NCBI GenBank assembly: GCA_035444285.1
Contig: DAOMOK010000015.1
Span: 106,910 to 170,909, forward strand
Source of the DNA: CAADGU01 sp035444285
GTDB lineage: Bacteria > Chloroflexota > Anaerolineae > Promineifilales > Promineifilaceae
Reading direction: 5' to 3'
DNA length: 64,000 nt
Shown: positions 25,911 through 35,791 of the stretch, piece after piece
Layout: every line of letters starts with the position of its first letter
How positions within the stretch are numbered: the first letter of the stretch is position 1
Notes under the pieces: generated by a model
What the model was told of the DNA's origin: nothing
Database searches by the model: none
What the model saw: only the letters and a program-made list of their open reading frames with translations
Made by a program: the position numbers and the translations under genes

Positions 25911-27992
25911 TTATGACTCGACGCCGTACAGCTCTTGCCGCCAGAGCCAGGCAATAAGCTGCTCCACCGCTTTGCCGAGTTGGTAGCGGTAGGTGCTGAA
26001 GGGCAGATCGAGCAGTTCGGCGGCCGCTTCCTGGGTGGGCGCCGGTTCAAAAAAAGTATGCCAGAGAACGCGATATAACTTCTGGCTTTTGGGGCTGGCG
26101 GTCAGCGTCTCCGCTCCTTCGCGCAGGAGTGCTTGCAGATGCGCGGGGGTTGGTTCAGCTTCACTCCGGTCGCGCAGGCAGCGGGAGCGCAGCAGAGGGT
26201 TTTGCGCCAGCAAATCGGGACGCCGTACATCTTTTAATGCCTGGCGCACCGCTTCGGCAAATTCCGGCTCGGACAGCACCACCGGCTGCGGCGTGTGGGG
26301 CAGATTTTCCAGGGCGATGATCTCATCCAGCAGCTCCCGCTCGCCCATGATGTTCATCCATTCCAGCACCGGCTCGGCCCGCCAATCGTGGGCAAAAACG
26401 CCAAACGACTGCTCATCCATGGCAAAACCGGCGTTGGCCGCCAGCGGCATCCGCAGATATTCAAACATGTCGGCGTAGTGGTCGCTGTTAGATTGGGCAA
26501 TGAAGGAGTAGGCCAGGCGGGGGGTGTTGAAGAAGAGACGCAGGCTGACCATGGCGGCCATGTTGAAGATGGCCGGGGAATCCTGGTAATGCTCGGCGTC
26601 TATCCAGTTGCGGAAGTAGAGGACAACCTCGCCGGGACGGAGGGGAGCGGCGGTTTGCAGATAGCGCACGGCCGTTGCCACTGCCGGATCCGCCGCACTA
26701 TCTTCGGCCGTTACCTGACCGATTTCCAACACCTGGCAAAAACCGGCAACGGCCGAGCCGGCGGCGCGAAACACATAAAACGTGGCCTGCGGCTGCGTCT
26801 GCCAGTAGCGGGCAGCCGCCAGTGATTCCTCCCCCTGGTGCCGCCGGATCATCTGCTCGATGGCCGGCATGTCGGCCCGCCGGGCCACATCAATATACAG
26901 CTGGCCCAATGACTGCCATTCGTAGAAAGAGCGCATGAACGGGTTATTGCGGTGCAGAAAGAGTAGGGCAAAAACGGCAAACTGCTGCGCCAACCCGGTG
27001 CGCTGCTGGATTTGCTGAATAATGTAACTGCGTACCTGGAAATGCAGTTCGCGGAAGCGTTTCAGGTTGCGCCAGCGCAGTTCCGCCTCCAGCAGTTCCC
27101 GCACCAGATCATGCGGAAACAGGCCAAACGGCCCTTGCTCAATAAAGGAAAGGTCGCGCAGCCATTGGAAGGCAGCGAAACTGTGTTCCGCGCCCAGACA
27201 GTGCGCCAGCATCTCCTCATCGGTGGTGAAGGCATGGGCACAAATCTCCAACGCCTGGCGGAAGGTAGGGTTGGGCACATCGGCCACAAACCGTTCCAGC
27301 AGCACACGCACAATGTCCGGGTCTTGTTTCAGGTCAAAGGCGCTGGCCGATTGATTCTGCCCGAACAAATCGGCTGCCAGGGAGAGGGCTAACGGGTGGC
27401 CATAGGTCATGCCCAACACATGGTCAATTTGGGACTCCGGTAAGCCCTGACCACGCAGGTAAGTGGCGCTCTCCTCAGGGCGCAGGTTGCGCAGGGAGAT
27501 GATGCGCGTTAGCTCTGCCCAGCCGCCGGCGCGCCAGGCGGCGGGCGGCGGCTGGCGTCCGGCGATGACGACAATGGCCCGCTCCGGCAGTTCCGGCAAA
27601 AAGGACTCGCGCAGCCAGCCGTCCAGAGGCATCAGCAGTTCATAGGTGTCCAACAAGAGAACCAGATCGGGCAGGGACGCCAGGACATCCAGGGGGGATT
27701 GCTCTGGCGGCAGGTTGAGGGCCATTTGCACGGCCGTGAAAAAACCGGCGGGTGAGGCATCCAGGTGACGGCCGTCCAGCAGGATAGGTGTGTGCCCGGC
27801 CTCTTGCGCACTATGGGCAAACTGGCGCAGCAGCGTCGTTTTGCCCATGCCGCCAGGGCCATAGAGGTGCAGCACGGCAAAGTCGGGTACGTCCCGGCTG
27901 AGGGCAGCGCGGAATAGTTCCAGTTCGGCGCTGCGGCCAACAAAGCGTTGGCGGCGGGCCTGGTTCAGGCGGTTGGCTAAACGAGCAGCCAT
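25911..27992 (-). CDS. STAND-type ATPase with GNAT-like middle and winged-helix-like C-terminus
   Basis: The protein has 693 aa from the ATG at 27992 (GGAGGAG upstream; a longer frame begins 19 codons earlier without a good site). The N-terminal NTPase has a GRSAELELF lead-in, Walker A YGPGGMGKTTLL, Walker B LVLLLDTYELL and an arginine-containing VIAGRQPPP stretch, as in NB-ARC/STAND switches. Residues about 350-560 (MPAIEQMIRRHQGE, FYVFRAAGSAVAGFCQV) look like a degenerate GNAT fold. The last 60 residues (EAAAELLDLPFSTYRYQLGKAV) look like a winged helix. It is probably a signal-responsive regulator. The GNAT assignment is tentative. Confidence 0.75.
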   Translation of the reverse strand: MAARLANRLNQARRQRFVGRSAELELFRAALSRDVPDFAVLHLYGPGGMGKTTLLRQFAHSAQEAGHTPILLDGRHLDASPAGFFTAVQMALNLPPEQSPLDVLASLPDLVLLLDTYELLMPLDGWLRESFLPELPERAIVVIAGRQPPPAAWRAGGWAELTRIISLRNLRPEESATYLRGQGLPESQIDHVLGMTYGHPLALSLAADLFGQNQSASAFDLKQDPDIVRVLLERFVADVPNPTFRQALEICAHAFTTDEEMLAHCLGAEHSFAAFQWLRDLSFIEQGPFGLFPHDLVRELLEAELRWRNLKRFRELHFQVRSYIIQQIQQRTGLAQQFAVFALLFLHRNNPFMRSFYEWQSLGQLYIDVARRADMPAIEQMIRRHQGEESLAAARYWQTQPQATFYVFRAAGSAVAGFCQVLEIGQVTAEDSAADPAVATAVRYLQTAAPLRPGEVVLYFRNWIDAEHYQDSPAIFNMAAMVSLRLFFNTPRLAYSFIAQSNSDHYADMFEYLRMPLAANAGFAMDEQSFGVFAHDWRAEPVLEWMNIMGERELLDEIIALENLPHTPQPVVLSEPEFAEAVRQALKDVRRPDLLAQNPLLRSRCLRDRSEAEPTPAHLQALLREGAETLTASPKSQKLYRVLWHTFFEPAPTQEAAAELLDLPFSTYRYQLGKAVEQLIAWLWRQELYGVES

Positions 27993-28097
27993 GGCAGATT
28001 TCTCCTCCACTAAATTTAGCGCAAAGGGGACAGGATGCCAAAGAAACAAGGGATTTTGGAGGCCTGATCGGTTTTCTAAACTCTCAAGTCTGCGCCG

Positions 28098-31000
28098 TTA
28101 CCGGCCAGATTCACATTGTTCCAAATGTAAGTATTGGCGACATTCCGCATCGGTCAATGAACGAGTCAAGCGCGATTGAGCCAGCGTTAGTAGATTGTCA
28201 ATGGGCAGCACATACAGGCGCACCAAGCCATCCCCCACAGTGACGGCCAGATAAACGCCGTCTGGACTGAAAGCAACTTCACGGCCGTTATTACCCACAC
28301 CCGGCAGCGTCAATCTTTCAGTGCCTGTGTTCACATCCCACAACTTAACCGCTCCATCAAAGCCAATGGTCGCCACCTGCGTATCGTCAGGACTAAACAC
28401 CGCATCCCACACCACACTGCTGTGCCCTGCCAGGACGTGAGCGACAGCAATATCCTCGCCATTCAGCGCCCAGATTCGTGCCAGATTATCGGCCCCGGCT
28501 GTGGCTAACATACGGCCGTCATGACTAAAGTTCACCCCATTGACCGGCGCGTTATGGTCAGGCAGCGTCGCCACCAACTCCCCATCGGCCAATAGCCATA
28601 CTTTGACGGCGCCGTCCGTGCTGCCGGTGGCTAACAAACGGCCGTCTGGACTGATTGCCGCCCGTTCAATAGAGCCGTCATGCCCCGCCCAGGAATTTTC
28701 AAGCTGGCCGGTTTGGGTATCCCAGACCTGGATCAGGCCGGGGATTTCCGCGCCCTCGCCAACCGTCACCAGCCAACGGCCGTCTGGCGAAATCGCCACA
28801 TCCAGAATTGGCCCGCCGTGCCCGCTAAACGAGTGAACGGCTGCTCCCGTGCTGAGCTGCCAGATCACGGCCGTATCATTCAACGCCGACGTCACCAACC
28901 GCTGTCCATCCGGGCTGTATTGCACCGAGAATTGCCGCCATTCGTCGGCCACCATCTGGCCAACTTCCGCGCCGGAATGTGCGTCCCATAGCTTCACCCG
29001 CCCATCCCAACTGGCCGTCGCCAACTGCGCCCCATCCGGGCTGAAATCGGCGCCAAACATCACCCAGTCGTGCCCATCCAGGGTCAACCATTCCCGATTA
29101 CCGGCGCGGGTCACATCCCAGATGCGAATGACGCCATCCTCCGCGCCTGAAGCCAACCGTCGGCCATCCGGGGAAAACGCCAGGTTGGCAATGATCCCTT
29201 TGTGTCCCGGCAGCCTGAGCAGTTCCTCCCCTGTGGCCGCATCCCAAATTTTGACGATGGCGTCTGTACCCCCACCGGCCAGCCAACGGCCGTCCGGCGT
29301 GAAAGCAACCGCATACGCCCGCGCCGGGTCTCCGGGCACACGCAGCAATTCCGCGCCGCTGGCCGTGTCCCACACCTTGATCGTGCCGTCCCAACTGGCC
29401 GTAGCCGCTCTTGACCCATCCTGGCTCAGCGCCAGGTCTGTCAGGCGATCCGTGTGGTCGGCCATTACCAGCCGTTCTGTTCCACTGCCAATATCCCATA
29501 TGCGGGCGCTGTTGTCAGTGGAGGCAGAAAACAGTTCCGCCCCATCGGGACTAAAGGCAATGTCACGCACCGATTCGGCGTGGCCGGAGAACGTTGCGAT
29601 TTCCACCCCGGTGGTGGTATCCCACAACTTGATGCTGTTGTCCCGGCTGGCGGTAGCGGCCAACGCCCCATCTGGGCTAAAGGCCACGTCGGTGACTTCC
29701 GCGCCATGACCGGTCAGGATGTGGCGCGGGGTGGTGAGCCGTGGCTGGCTCATGTCCAACTCCCAGATCATGGCCGTGCCGTCGGCGCTGGCTGTGGCCA
29801 ACAAATTGTCATCTGGCGACAGGGCGACGGCGATCACCGGCGCACTGTGGGCATCCACGACGAGCAGTTGTGTTCCTTGCGCGGCATCCCAGATAACGGC
29901 CGTATTCCCCACCCCGGAAGCCGCCAGCCAATCCCCCGTCTGGCTGTAGTAAACGTCATGGCACCAGACATTGGCCGGGCAATTCGCCACCCCGCCGCCG
30001 GGCAGCACCCGCTCCTGGCGCAGGGCCATGAGCGCCTGGCGTAAGGCCGACTCGGCTTCCGGCAGCACAAAGCCATCGGTGGTGTAGGTGGTGTTAACTG
30101 CCGTCATCGCCAGCAGGATGCTCAGTTCCACGTCGGTCTGGATGCTGTTGAGCGCCGCCAGGGAAAGTTCGCGGGCGGTGGCCAGACGGGCCTGGGCTTG
30201 CGCGGCTTCTTGTTCCTGAATGGCGACGGCTTCGGCGGTGGCCCGCTGCCAACTTTCGGCTTCGGCGGTGGATTGGGCGTTGACGGCCGTTTGTGCCGCT
30301 GCCTCCGTATTGTCCCGTTCCGCCTCGGCGATCTGGCGTTGTTCATTGGCAATGACTTCGGCAGTCATGGCTGCCGCTGCCTGGACGGCCGCCCGCGCCT
30401 CTTGTGTGCTGGCCAGGCTGGCATTGTGGCGGGCTTGCTCAGCATTCAGCGCCGATTGGCGACCGGCAGCCAGGGCTACGACAGCTAACAGGGCCGCCAC
30501 CACCAGCGCCCCCGTCAGATACAGGGCACGGCGGCGCAGGCGATTGGCCGCTTCGGCCTGAATCTCTGCCCGGCGATGCTCGGCCTCCGCCAACTGCTGC
30601 GCCGTCGCCAATTCACGTTGGCGGCGCGCTTCCTCGGCGGCGAACTGATCCTGGCGCGCCGCCAGGCTGGCATCCAGATAAGCCCGCTCATCCTGGGTCA
30701 GCGCCAGGTTGGTGTGGGCAGCCCAGGCGGCAAACTGGTCTAGCCGGGTGTGCGTCAGCAGCAGCCCGGCGTCTCGATTTTCATCCAACCATTCCTGGGT
30801 CAAAAGCTGCAATCGCTGGTGTTGGTACAGGTCATCGCGGCTTTCTTCCAGCCAGGAGCGCAGCCGTTCCCACTCCCGCAGCAGCGCTTCATGCGCCAGT
30901 TCGACGGTAGGGCGTCTGCTGGCGGGGTCATTGTCCAGCGTCAACAGCCGGTGCGCGGCGTAACTGTTGATGATGTCATCTACCAGGTCTTCGTCGCTGG

Positions 31001-33128
31001 TGATGGCGTTCAGATCGGCGCGCTGCACGCGGCGGCGGGTGTCTGGCAGCCCGGCCTTGCCTTCATCAATGGCCACCAGGCGCAAAAACATCTGCCGGAT
31101 CGCCGCCTGTCCCGCTTCATCCTGTTCCCGGAACATTTCCTCGGCGCGTCTGGCTAAAGCGCCAGCGACGCCGCCAATCGCCTGATACGCCTGCCGGGTC
31201 AGGGTGCGATCCTGGCGCTGCTCAAACAGTTCGGTGAGGGCGTATTGCAGCAAGGGCAGCCCACCCGGTTGGTATAACACGTCGTCAATGATCGTCGCCG
31301 CCAGGCCAGCCTCACAGGTGACGCCCGCCTGTTCGGCCGGTAAAACAATCGCCTGCTCTAGTTCCTGCGCCGAAAGGGGGAGGACCGTTTCCATATAGCG
31401 GCGCACCAGGTCGCCGAACAAGGGGTAATAGAGTGGGCGGTCGTAATAATCGGCGCGGAGGGCGAGCACGACTCGTATACGGCTGCGGGCATCGGTTACG
31501 GCCGTTGCCAGAATCTGCAAAAAGTGGCGGCGCGCGGTCTCATCTGTGGTCAGGGTAAACAACTCCTCAAACTGGTCAATCACCAGCACGAGTTCGCTGT
31601 TGTCCCTGGGCAAGAGCAGCTCCGCCACGCGCAGCAGTCCGTTTTCGTCGCGTTCCAACTGGGCGCGTAAATCGCCCGGTTGCGCGGCGGCGATGCGAAT
31701 AAGACAGACTTCCAATTCATCCAGGGGGCGGGTGCCGGGGGTCATCTGGGCGATAAACCAGCGTTCGGAACCGGCGATTTCGCCCCGGCTCAAAGCGGGA
31801 ATGAGGCCAGCGTGGATCAGGCTGGATTTGCCACTGCCGCTGGGGCCGACGACGGCCAGGAAACGCCGGTTGGCAGCAGCGGATGGGTCTTGTTTGGAAG
31901 GTCTGGATGAGTCGGCGTTATTCAGGCGGGTGAGCAGCCGCCGGATGAGCGTCTCGCGGCCAAAATAGTTGCGAGCATCGGCTACGGCAAACGGCCGTAA
32001 CCCTTTATACGGGTTCACGGGTGCCGGTACAAGCCAGTTGGCCGACCTGTCGCCCACAGTGGCAACCATCTCTTCCTCATCCGCTACCAGCAGGTCTAGC
32101 TCTCTGGCACGCAGGATGGCCTGGCGACGGTTATGCACACCCAGCTTGGTGTATATCTGGCGGATGTACCACTTGACGGTAGATAGCTCAATAAACAGCA
32201 CCTCGGCGATCTCGCGGTTGGCCTTGCCCTGGATGACAAGCAGCAAAATCTCCTGCTCCCGCAACGTGAGGGCTTCCACGAGCGCGGCGCGTCCTTCTTC
32301 CTCTAACCGCGCCGCCTGGCGGAAAGCCGCCGCCATTTCCATGACATTGCCAAACCGATATTTGGGATTTTTAACTGTTGCCCGCTGAATGACTTCGTTA
32401 ATGCCTTCCTGTACCAATGGATCTAGGGACTCGATCAGTGGCAGCGGCTCATTAAGATGCTTGAAGATACGTTCGACGCCGGTGAGGTCGGGGAATGGGT
32501 GCCGCCCGGTGAGAAGTTCATACAGTGTGACGCCTAAGGAGTACACATCGGTCTGGGGCGTCACCGGCTGGCTGCGGGCCTGCTCTGGTGACAGATAGTC
32601 AGGTGAGCCGATGACGGCCCCGGCAATGGTGGTCTGAGACCCGGCATCCCCCAACTGTTTGGCGATGCCAAAGTCGGCCAGGTAGGCGTTGCCCTCTTCA
32701 TCCAACAGAATGTTGGAGGGCTTCAAATCTCTATGGATGATGCCGGCGGCATGGGCTGTCGCCAGACCAGCAGCTATCTGGTCTAGCAACAGGGCCGCCG
32801 CGTTCAAAGCGTATGGCCCTTCGGCCAGCGCTTCCTTCAGGCTGCCTCCCCGCAGCCAGCGCATGACCAGGTACGCGCCTTCGGGATCGCGCCAATAGTC
32901 GTAGAGGGGGACGATGTGCAGATGCTCCAACCGGGCCACCAGTTGCGCTTCATTTTCAAAGCGACGGATAAATTCTGGCTGGTTGGCCAGGCCGGGCAGA
33001 ATGACCTTGATGGCTACTTCGCGGCCTAAGGTGGTCTGGTAGGCGCGGTATACAGCGCCGAAGCCGCCGCTGCCGATGCGTTCCAGAATTTTATATCCTT
33101 TGATTGTTTGTCCGGTTTGGTAGGTCAT
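28098..33128 (-). CDS. Ser/Thr kinase - LuxR HTH - nSTAND1 ATPase - 14x WD40 receptor-like protein
   Basis: The protein has 1676 aa from the ATG at 33128 (AAGAGG upstream). Residues 10-265 are a complete Hanks-type kinase (IGSGGFGAVY, VAIK with Lys41, HRDLKPSN with Asp134, DFG at 152-154). Residues 287-347 are a LuxR-type HTH (LTLREQEILLLV, STVKWYIRQIYTKLGV). Residues about 375-790 are an nSTAND1 NTPase (NPYKGLRPF, Walker A VVGPSGSGKSS, LVIDQFEELF). A transmembrane helix is near 862-882, then an Ala/Glu coiled coil, then from about 1045 fourteen WD40 units (KLWD, RIWD, KVWD). Two seven-bladed propellers are thus expected outside the membrane if the kinase is inside. Ligand and targets are unknown. 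Confidence 0.92.
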   Translation of the reverse strand: MTYQTGQTIKGYKILERIGSGGFGAVYRAYQTTLGREVAIKVILPGLANQPEFIRRFENEAQLVARLEHLHIVPLYDYWRDPEGAYLVMRWLRGGSLKEALAEGPYALNAAALLLDQIAAGLATAHAAGIIHRDLKPSNILLDEEGNAYLADFGIAKQLGDAGSQTTIAGAVIGSPDYLSPEQARSQPVTPQTDVYSLGVTLYELLTGRHPFPDLTGVERIFKHLNEPLPLIESLDPLVQEGINEVIQRATVKNPKYRFGNVMEMAAAFRQAARLEEEGRAALVEALTLREQEILLLVIQGKANREIAEVLFIELSTVKWYIRQIYTKLGVHNRRQAILRARELDLLVADEEEMVATVGDRSANWLVPAPVNPYKGLRPFAVADARNYFGRETLIRRLLTRLNNADSSRPSKQDPSAAANRRFLAVVGPSGSGKSSLIHAGLIPALSRGEIAGSERWFIAQMTPGTRPLDELEVCLIRIAAAQPGDLRAQLERDENGLLRVAELLLPRDNSELVLVIDQFEELFTLTTDETARRHFLQILATAVTDARSRIRVVLALRADYYDRPLYYPLFGDLVRRYMETVLPLSAQELEQAIVLPAEQAGVTCEAGLAATIIDDVLYQPGGLPLLQYALTELFEQRQDRTLTRQAYQAIGGVAGALARRAEEMFREQDEAGQAAIRQMFLRLVAIDEGKAGLPDTRRRVQRADLNAITSDEDLVDDIINSYAAHRLLTLDNDPASRRPTVELAHEALLREWERLRSWLEESRDDLYQHQRLQLLTQEWLDENRDAGLLLTHTRLDQFAAWAAHTNLALTQDERAYLDASLAARQDQFAAEEARRQRELATAQQLAEAEHRRAEIQAEAANRLRRRALYLTGALVVAALLAVVALAAGRQSALNAEQARHNASLASTQEARAAVQAAAAMTAEVIANEQRQIAEAERDNTEAAAQTAVNAQSTAEAESWQRATAEAVAIQEQEAAQAQARLATARELSLAALNSIQTDVELSILLAMTAVNTTYTTDGFVLPEAESALRQALMALRQERVLPGGGVANCPANVWCHDVYYSQTGDWLAASGVGNTAVIWDAAQGTQLLVVDAHSAPVIAVALSPDDNLLATASADGTAMIWELDMSQPRLTTPRHILTGHGAEVTDVAFSPDGALAATASRDNSIKLWDTTTGVEIATFSGHAESVRDIAFSPDGAELFSASTDNSARIWDIGSGTERLVMADHTDRLTDLALSQDGSRAATASWDGTIKVWDTASGAELLRVPGDPARAYAVAFTPDGRWLAGGGTDAIVKIWDAATGEELLRLPGHKGIIANLAFSPDGRRLASGAEDGVIRIWDVTRAGNREWLTLDGHDWVMFGADFSPDGAQLATASWDGRVKLWDAHSGAEVGQMVADEWRQFSVQYSPDGQRLVTSALNDTAVIWQLSTGAAVHSFSGHGGPILDVAISPDGRWLVTVGEGAEIPGLIQVWDTQTGQLENSWAGHDGSIERAAISPDGRLLATGSTDGAVKVWLLADGELVATLPDHNAPVNGVNFSHDGRMLATAGADNLARIWALNGEDIAVAHVLAGHSSVVWDAVFSPDDTQVATIGFDGAVKLWDVNTGTERLTLPGVGNNGREVAFSPDGVYLAVTVGDGLVRLYVLPIDNLLTLAQSRLTRSLTDAECRQYLHLEQCESGR

Positions 33129-33146
33129 GTTTCCTCTTGGAGAAGT

Positions 33147-33210
33147 AGTGCCAGGCAAAGGGCAAAACTGTTTTGGTTAACCAGAGTCGAAAAGCCCTTT
33201 GCGGGGCACT
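33147..33210. repeat. AGTGCC-family inverted repeat before the kinase gene
   Basis: AGTGCCAGGCAAAGGGC (33147-33163) pairs with GCCCTTTGCGGGGCACT (33194-33210), 15 of 17 positions matching. It shares arm sequence with the element at 20697-20759. It lies 18 bp before the kinase start codon, in its presumed leader. Confidence 0.7.
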
Positions 33211-33357
33211 GCCGTTCAATTGGAAACAGTATAAAGGAAGACGGCCGTTCTCCCACAAATCCCCTCCTTTTCCCCTCCTTCCCCGTTTGACCCGCTGGCT
33301 TTAGTGTGAGGGGCATGGTTGGCACAAATGTTTATACCCATAAGGAGATGATTGACA

Positions 33358-34542
33358 ATGAACAAAAAGTATATGCAAAAGTTTATCGGTTTGAGCGTCA
33401 TTGGTGTGCTGCTCTTATTGCTCCTGGCTGCCTGCGGCCAAAGTGGTGAACCAGCCGAATCCCTGGCGGTAGTTGATGGGCCAGAAAGCACGACGCAGGC
33501 AGGTAACGGGGCGCAGACGGATGAGCAGAGCGAGCCGCTGCGCCTGGAGGCCAATGGGGAAGTCCCCTTCTACGCCCGTTTTGGCGAAAACGAGACATTT
33601 GCTGACGGCGAGTGGGCGGTCATTATCTTTTATCGCTCCCCGGACTGCATCCCGGCCGACTTTAACCTGAATCAGTTTTTCCATTTTCCCGACGAAACCG
33701 GGCCGGGCGCTTTTGGCTGCGCCCCACCCACAACCACATCGGTGGAACTCTGGGCCAACAGCCCGGAAACGGACCCCGCGCCTTTGGTGGCGGAAATGAC
33801 GGGGCGCGGCGCGGTGCCTGTCTGGTTTTTTGCCCAGGCGGATATCGAGACGGCTCTGGCGGATGGCGTGGTGACCATCGGTGAACTAGCCGCGATACCG
33901 TCACGCCGGGTGGGCACGGCCGTCACCTACACAGAACTGCTGCATCCCAGCCAATCAAATGCACAGCCGCTCATCCAGTTTGCGGCCGAGGGTATGTTGG
34001 CGGATGGCGACTGCTTTGCGGTGGACGTCAGCCAGGGCGCGCCGGATGTGGCCGATCATACGACCCTGCTGATCAATGCCTGTGGCGCGGCCGTGCCCAA
34101 AACTTATCCTGAAGGAACCCTGGCGGAATATCTGGCGGCCGACGGCCGTTTCACCACCTTTCTGGAACTCACGGACGAAGTGATTCACGAAGAAGCGCCG
34201 CCGCTGCTGGTGCAACCGGCGCGAACACTGACCGTCTTTGCCCCTACCGACGAGGCGTTTGCGGCGATGCCCCCCGACCTGCTGGCGCAGTTGAGGAGCG
34301 ATCCCCGGCTGGCCGAAGAGCTGCTTTTCCACCACACCCTGGACAGGCCGCTGCAATCCAAAGATTTCGGTCTGCTTAGAACCTGGCCGACGATCATTAC
34401 GCCGGTGCATATTTCCTTTGAGATAGACGGCGACCAGATCAAGTATGACGGCGCACTCGTGATTGAAAAAGACATCCCGGTTGGCAGCAGTTTTATCCAC
34501 GTTGTGGCTGCGGTGACTGGTCTGCATTTGTTAACGGACTGA
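33358..34542 (+). CDS. Fasciclin (FAS1)-domain lipoprotein
   Basis: The protein has 394 aa from the ATG at 33358 (AAGGAG ten bases upstream; an in-frame TTG at 33352 is the other choice). The signal ends in the lipobox LLLAACGQ, so the mature protein is a lipid-anchored outer-face protein. Residues about 65-240 are a domain I do not recognise. The last 150 residues form a FAS1 domain, with H1 TLTVFAPTDEAFAAM, H2 LLFHHTLD and the closing IHVVAAVTG. FAS1 proteins mediate adhesion. Downstream is a methyltransferase with no clear link. Confidence 0.85.
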   Translation: MNKKYMQKFIGLSVIGVLLLLLLAACGQSGEPAESLAVVDGPESTTQAGNGAQTDEQSEPLRLEANGEVPFYARFGENETFADGEWAVIIFYRSPDCIPADFNLNQFFHFPDETGPGAFGCAPPTTTSVELWANSPETDPAPLVAEMTGRGAVPVWFFAQADIETALADGVVTIGELAAIPSRRVGTAVTYTELLHPSQSNAQPLIQFAAEGMLADGDCFAVDVSQGAPDVADHTTLLINACGAAVPKTYPEGTLAEYLAADGRFTTFLELTDEVIHEEAPPLLVQPARTLTVFAPTDEAFAAMPPDLLAQLRSDPRLAEELLFHHTLDRPLQSKDFGLLRTWPTIITPVHISFEIDGDQIKYDGALVIEKDIPVGSSFIHVVAAVTGLHLLTD

Positions 34543-34671
34543 AAGTGCAGCGGCGATTGCGGATGTCCTATGTGGATTTGGGAGTGGATTTGGGGCAAGG
34601 GTCTCATGCGGGAGGGACGGCCGTTTTGTTAGGCTGTTTTCAGTAGACGTTCAGCACTCAGGAGATGTCCA

Positions 34672-35715
34672 ATGCCCATTCAACCAAATTTTTTAGAACG
34701 AACCGCCTTTTTTACGCTCAACGCCGCGCCCGCGCCGATGTTGGATCTGGCCGGGGGGCTGGCGCTTCAGGTAATCAACACGGCCGTGCGTCTCGACCTC
34801 TTCACCGCGCTGAAAGAACGGCCGTCTACCCCCACCGAACTGGCGCAAAGCCTGAACTGCCAGGAACGCGGGTTGGAGAAACTGCTGGCAGCGCTGGCGG
34901 CAATTGGCTATGTGGTGGGACGCGACGGCCGTTACCACAACAGCGCCATGACCGACAAATGGTTTGTGCAAAGTGAGATGCTAGACATGAAGGCCGCCCT
35001 GCTTGTCTTTGACACCTTTTTCCGGGAACTGTGGCCCCATGCGCCAGAAGTGGTGCGGAGTGGGGAACGGCCGTTTAACTTCTACGACTTCACCGCCAAC
35101 ACGCCCGGCCTCAGCCACGCCCACCAGACGATGATGCAGAGCAGCGCCAATCTGGTGGGGGCAACCATCGTCAACAAGATGGCGCTGCCCGCCAGCGCCT
35201 GCCGCCTGCTGGATGTAGGCGGTGGACACGGCCAGTTCACCATTCACTTTTGCCAGGCACATTCCCAACTGACGGCCACCATCATGGACAGCGAAGCCGC
35301 CCTGGAGACGGCGCAGCAAAACCTGGAAGCGGCCCACCTCGCTGAGCGGGTAGACCTGTATGCCGCCGATCTGTGGCAGGTGGCCTGGGGCACGGAGTGG
35401 GACGCCATCCTGCTCTTTAACCTGCTGCACCATTACGACCTGGATACCAACCACAAACTGTTAATGAAAGCCCATGCCGCGCTGAAACCAGGCGGCAAGG
35501 TGGCAATTTTTGATCAGGTGGCGGGCAAGCAGTTTGGCTCAGCCACCAACGCCATTGTGCAGTTGGTGGGGTTGATGTATTACCTGTTTGCCGACGGCCG
35601 TGTCTTCACCCGCGCCGAGCTAACCGGCCTGCTCACCAATACCGGCTTCCAAAACATTCAGTTTTATCCCATGCGTCAGGCCCCCGGCAGCAGCCTGCTG
35701 GTGGCCGAAAAGTAA
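34672..35715 (+). CDS. SAM-dependent O-methyltransferase family 2 (plant-type dimerising)
   Basis: The protein has 347 aa. Residues about 15-100 form a winged-helix dimerisation region (AVRLDLFTALKERPSTPTEL, LEKLLAALAAIGYV), and residues about 165-330 form the SAM-binding Rossmann domain with the GxGxG motif LLDVGGGHGQFTI and LFNLLHHYD. This layout matches hydroxyneurosporene/acetylserotonin O-methyltransferase-like enzymes. GGAGATG precedes the ATG. Six ACGGCCGT octamers fall in or just before this gene, a high local density. Substrate unknown. Confidence 0.87.
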   Translation: MPIQPNFLERTAFFTLNAAPAPMLDLAGGLALQVINTAVRLDLFTALKERPSTPTELAQSLNCQERGLEKLLAALAAIGYVVGRDGRYHNSAMTDKWFVQSEMLDMKAALLVFDTFFRELWPHAPEVVRSGERPFNFYDFTANTPGLSHAHQTMMQSSANLVGATIVNKMALPASACRLLDVGGGHGQFTIHFCQAHSQLTATIMDSEAALETAQQNLEAAHLAERVDLYAADLWQVAWGTEWDAILLFNLLHHYDLDTNHKLLMKAHAALKPGGKVAIFDQVAGKQFGSATNAIVQLVGLMYYLFADGRVFTRAELTGLLTNTGFQNIQFYPMRQAPGSSLLVAEK

Positions 35716-35770
35716 CGCAGGCATCCCTGCCTGCCATCACCGTGACCACAGGCAAGGATGCCTGCGGTAC
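35716..35770. repeat. REP-like hairpin (caaggatgcc family)
   Basis: CGCAGGCATCCCTGCCTG pairs with CAGGCAAGGATGCCTGCG across a short loop. It follows the methyltransferase stop directly and is the sister of the element at 22936-22986. Confidence 0.65.
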
Positions 35771-35791
35771 AACATATTTAAGGAGAAAATC

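Noticed and set aside
26295..26825. Long plus-strand frames opposite the STAND gene
   Set aside because: Shadow frames of a GC-rich coding strand; no start signals or domains.
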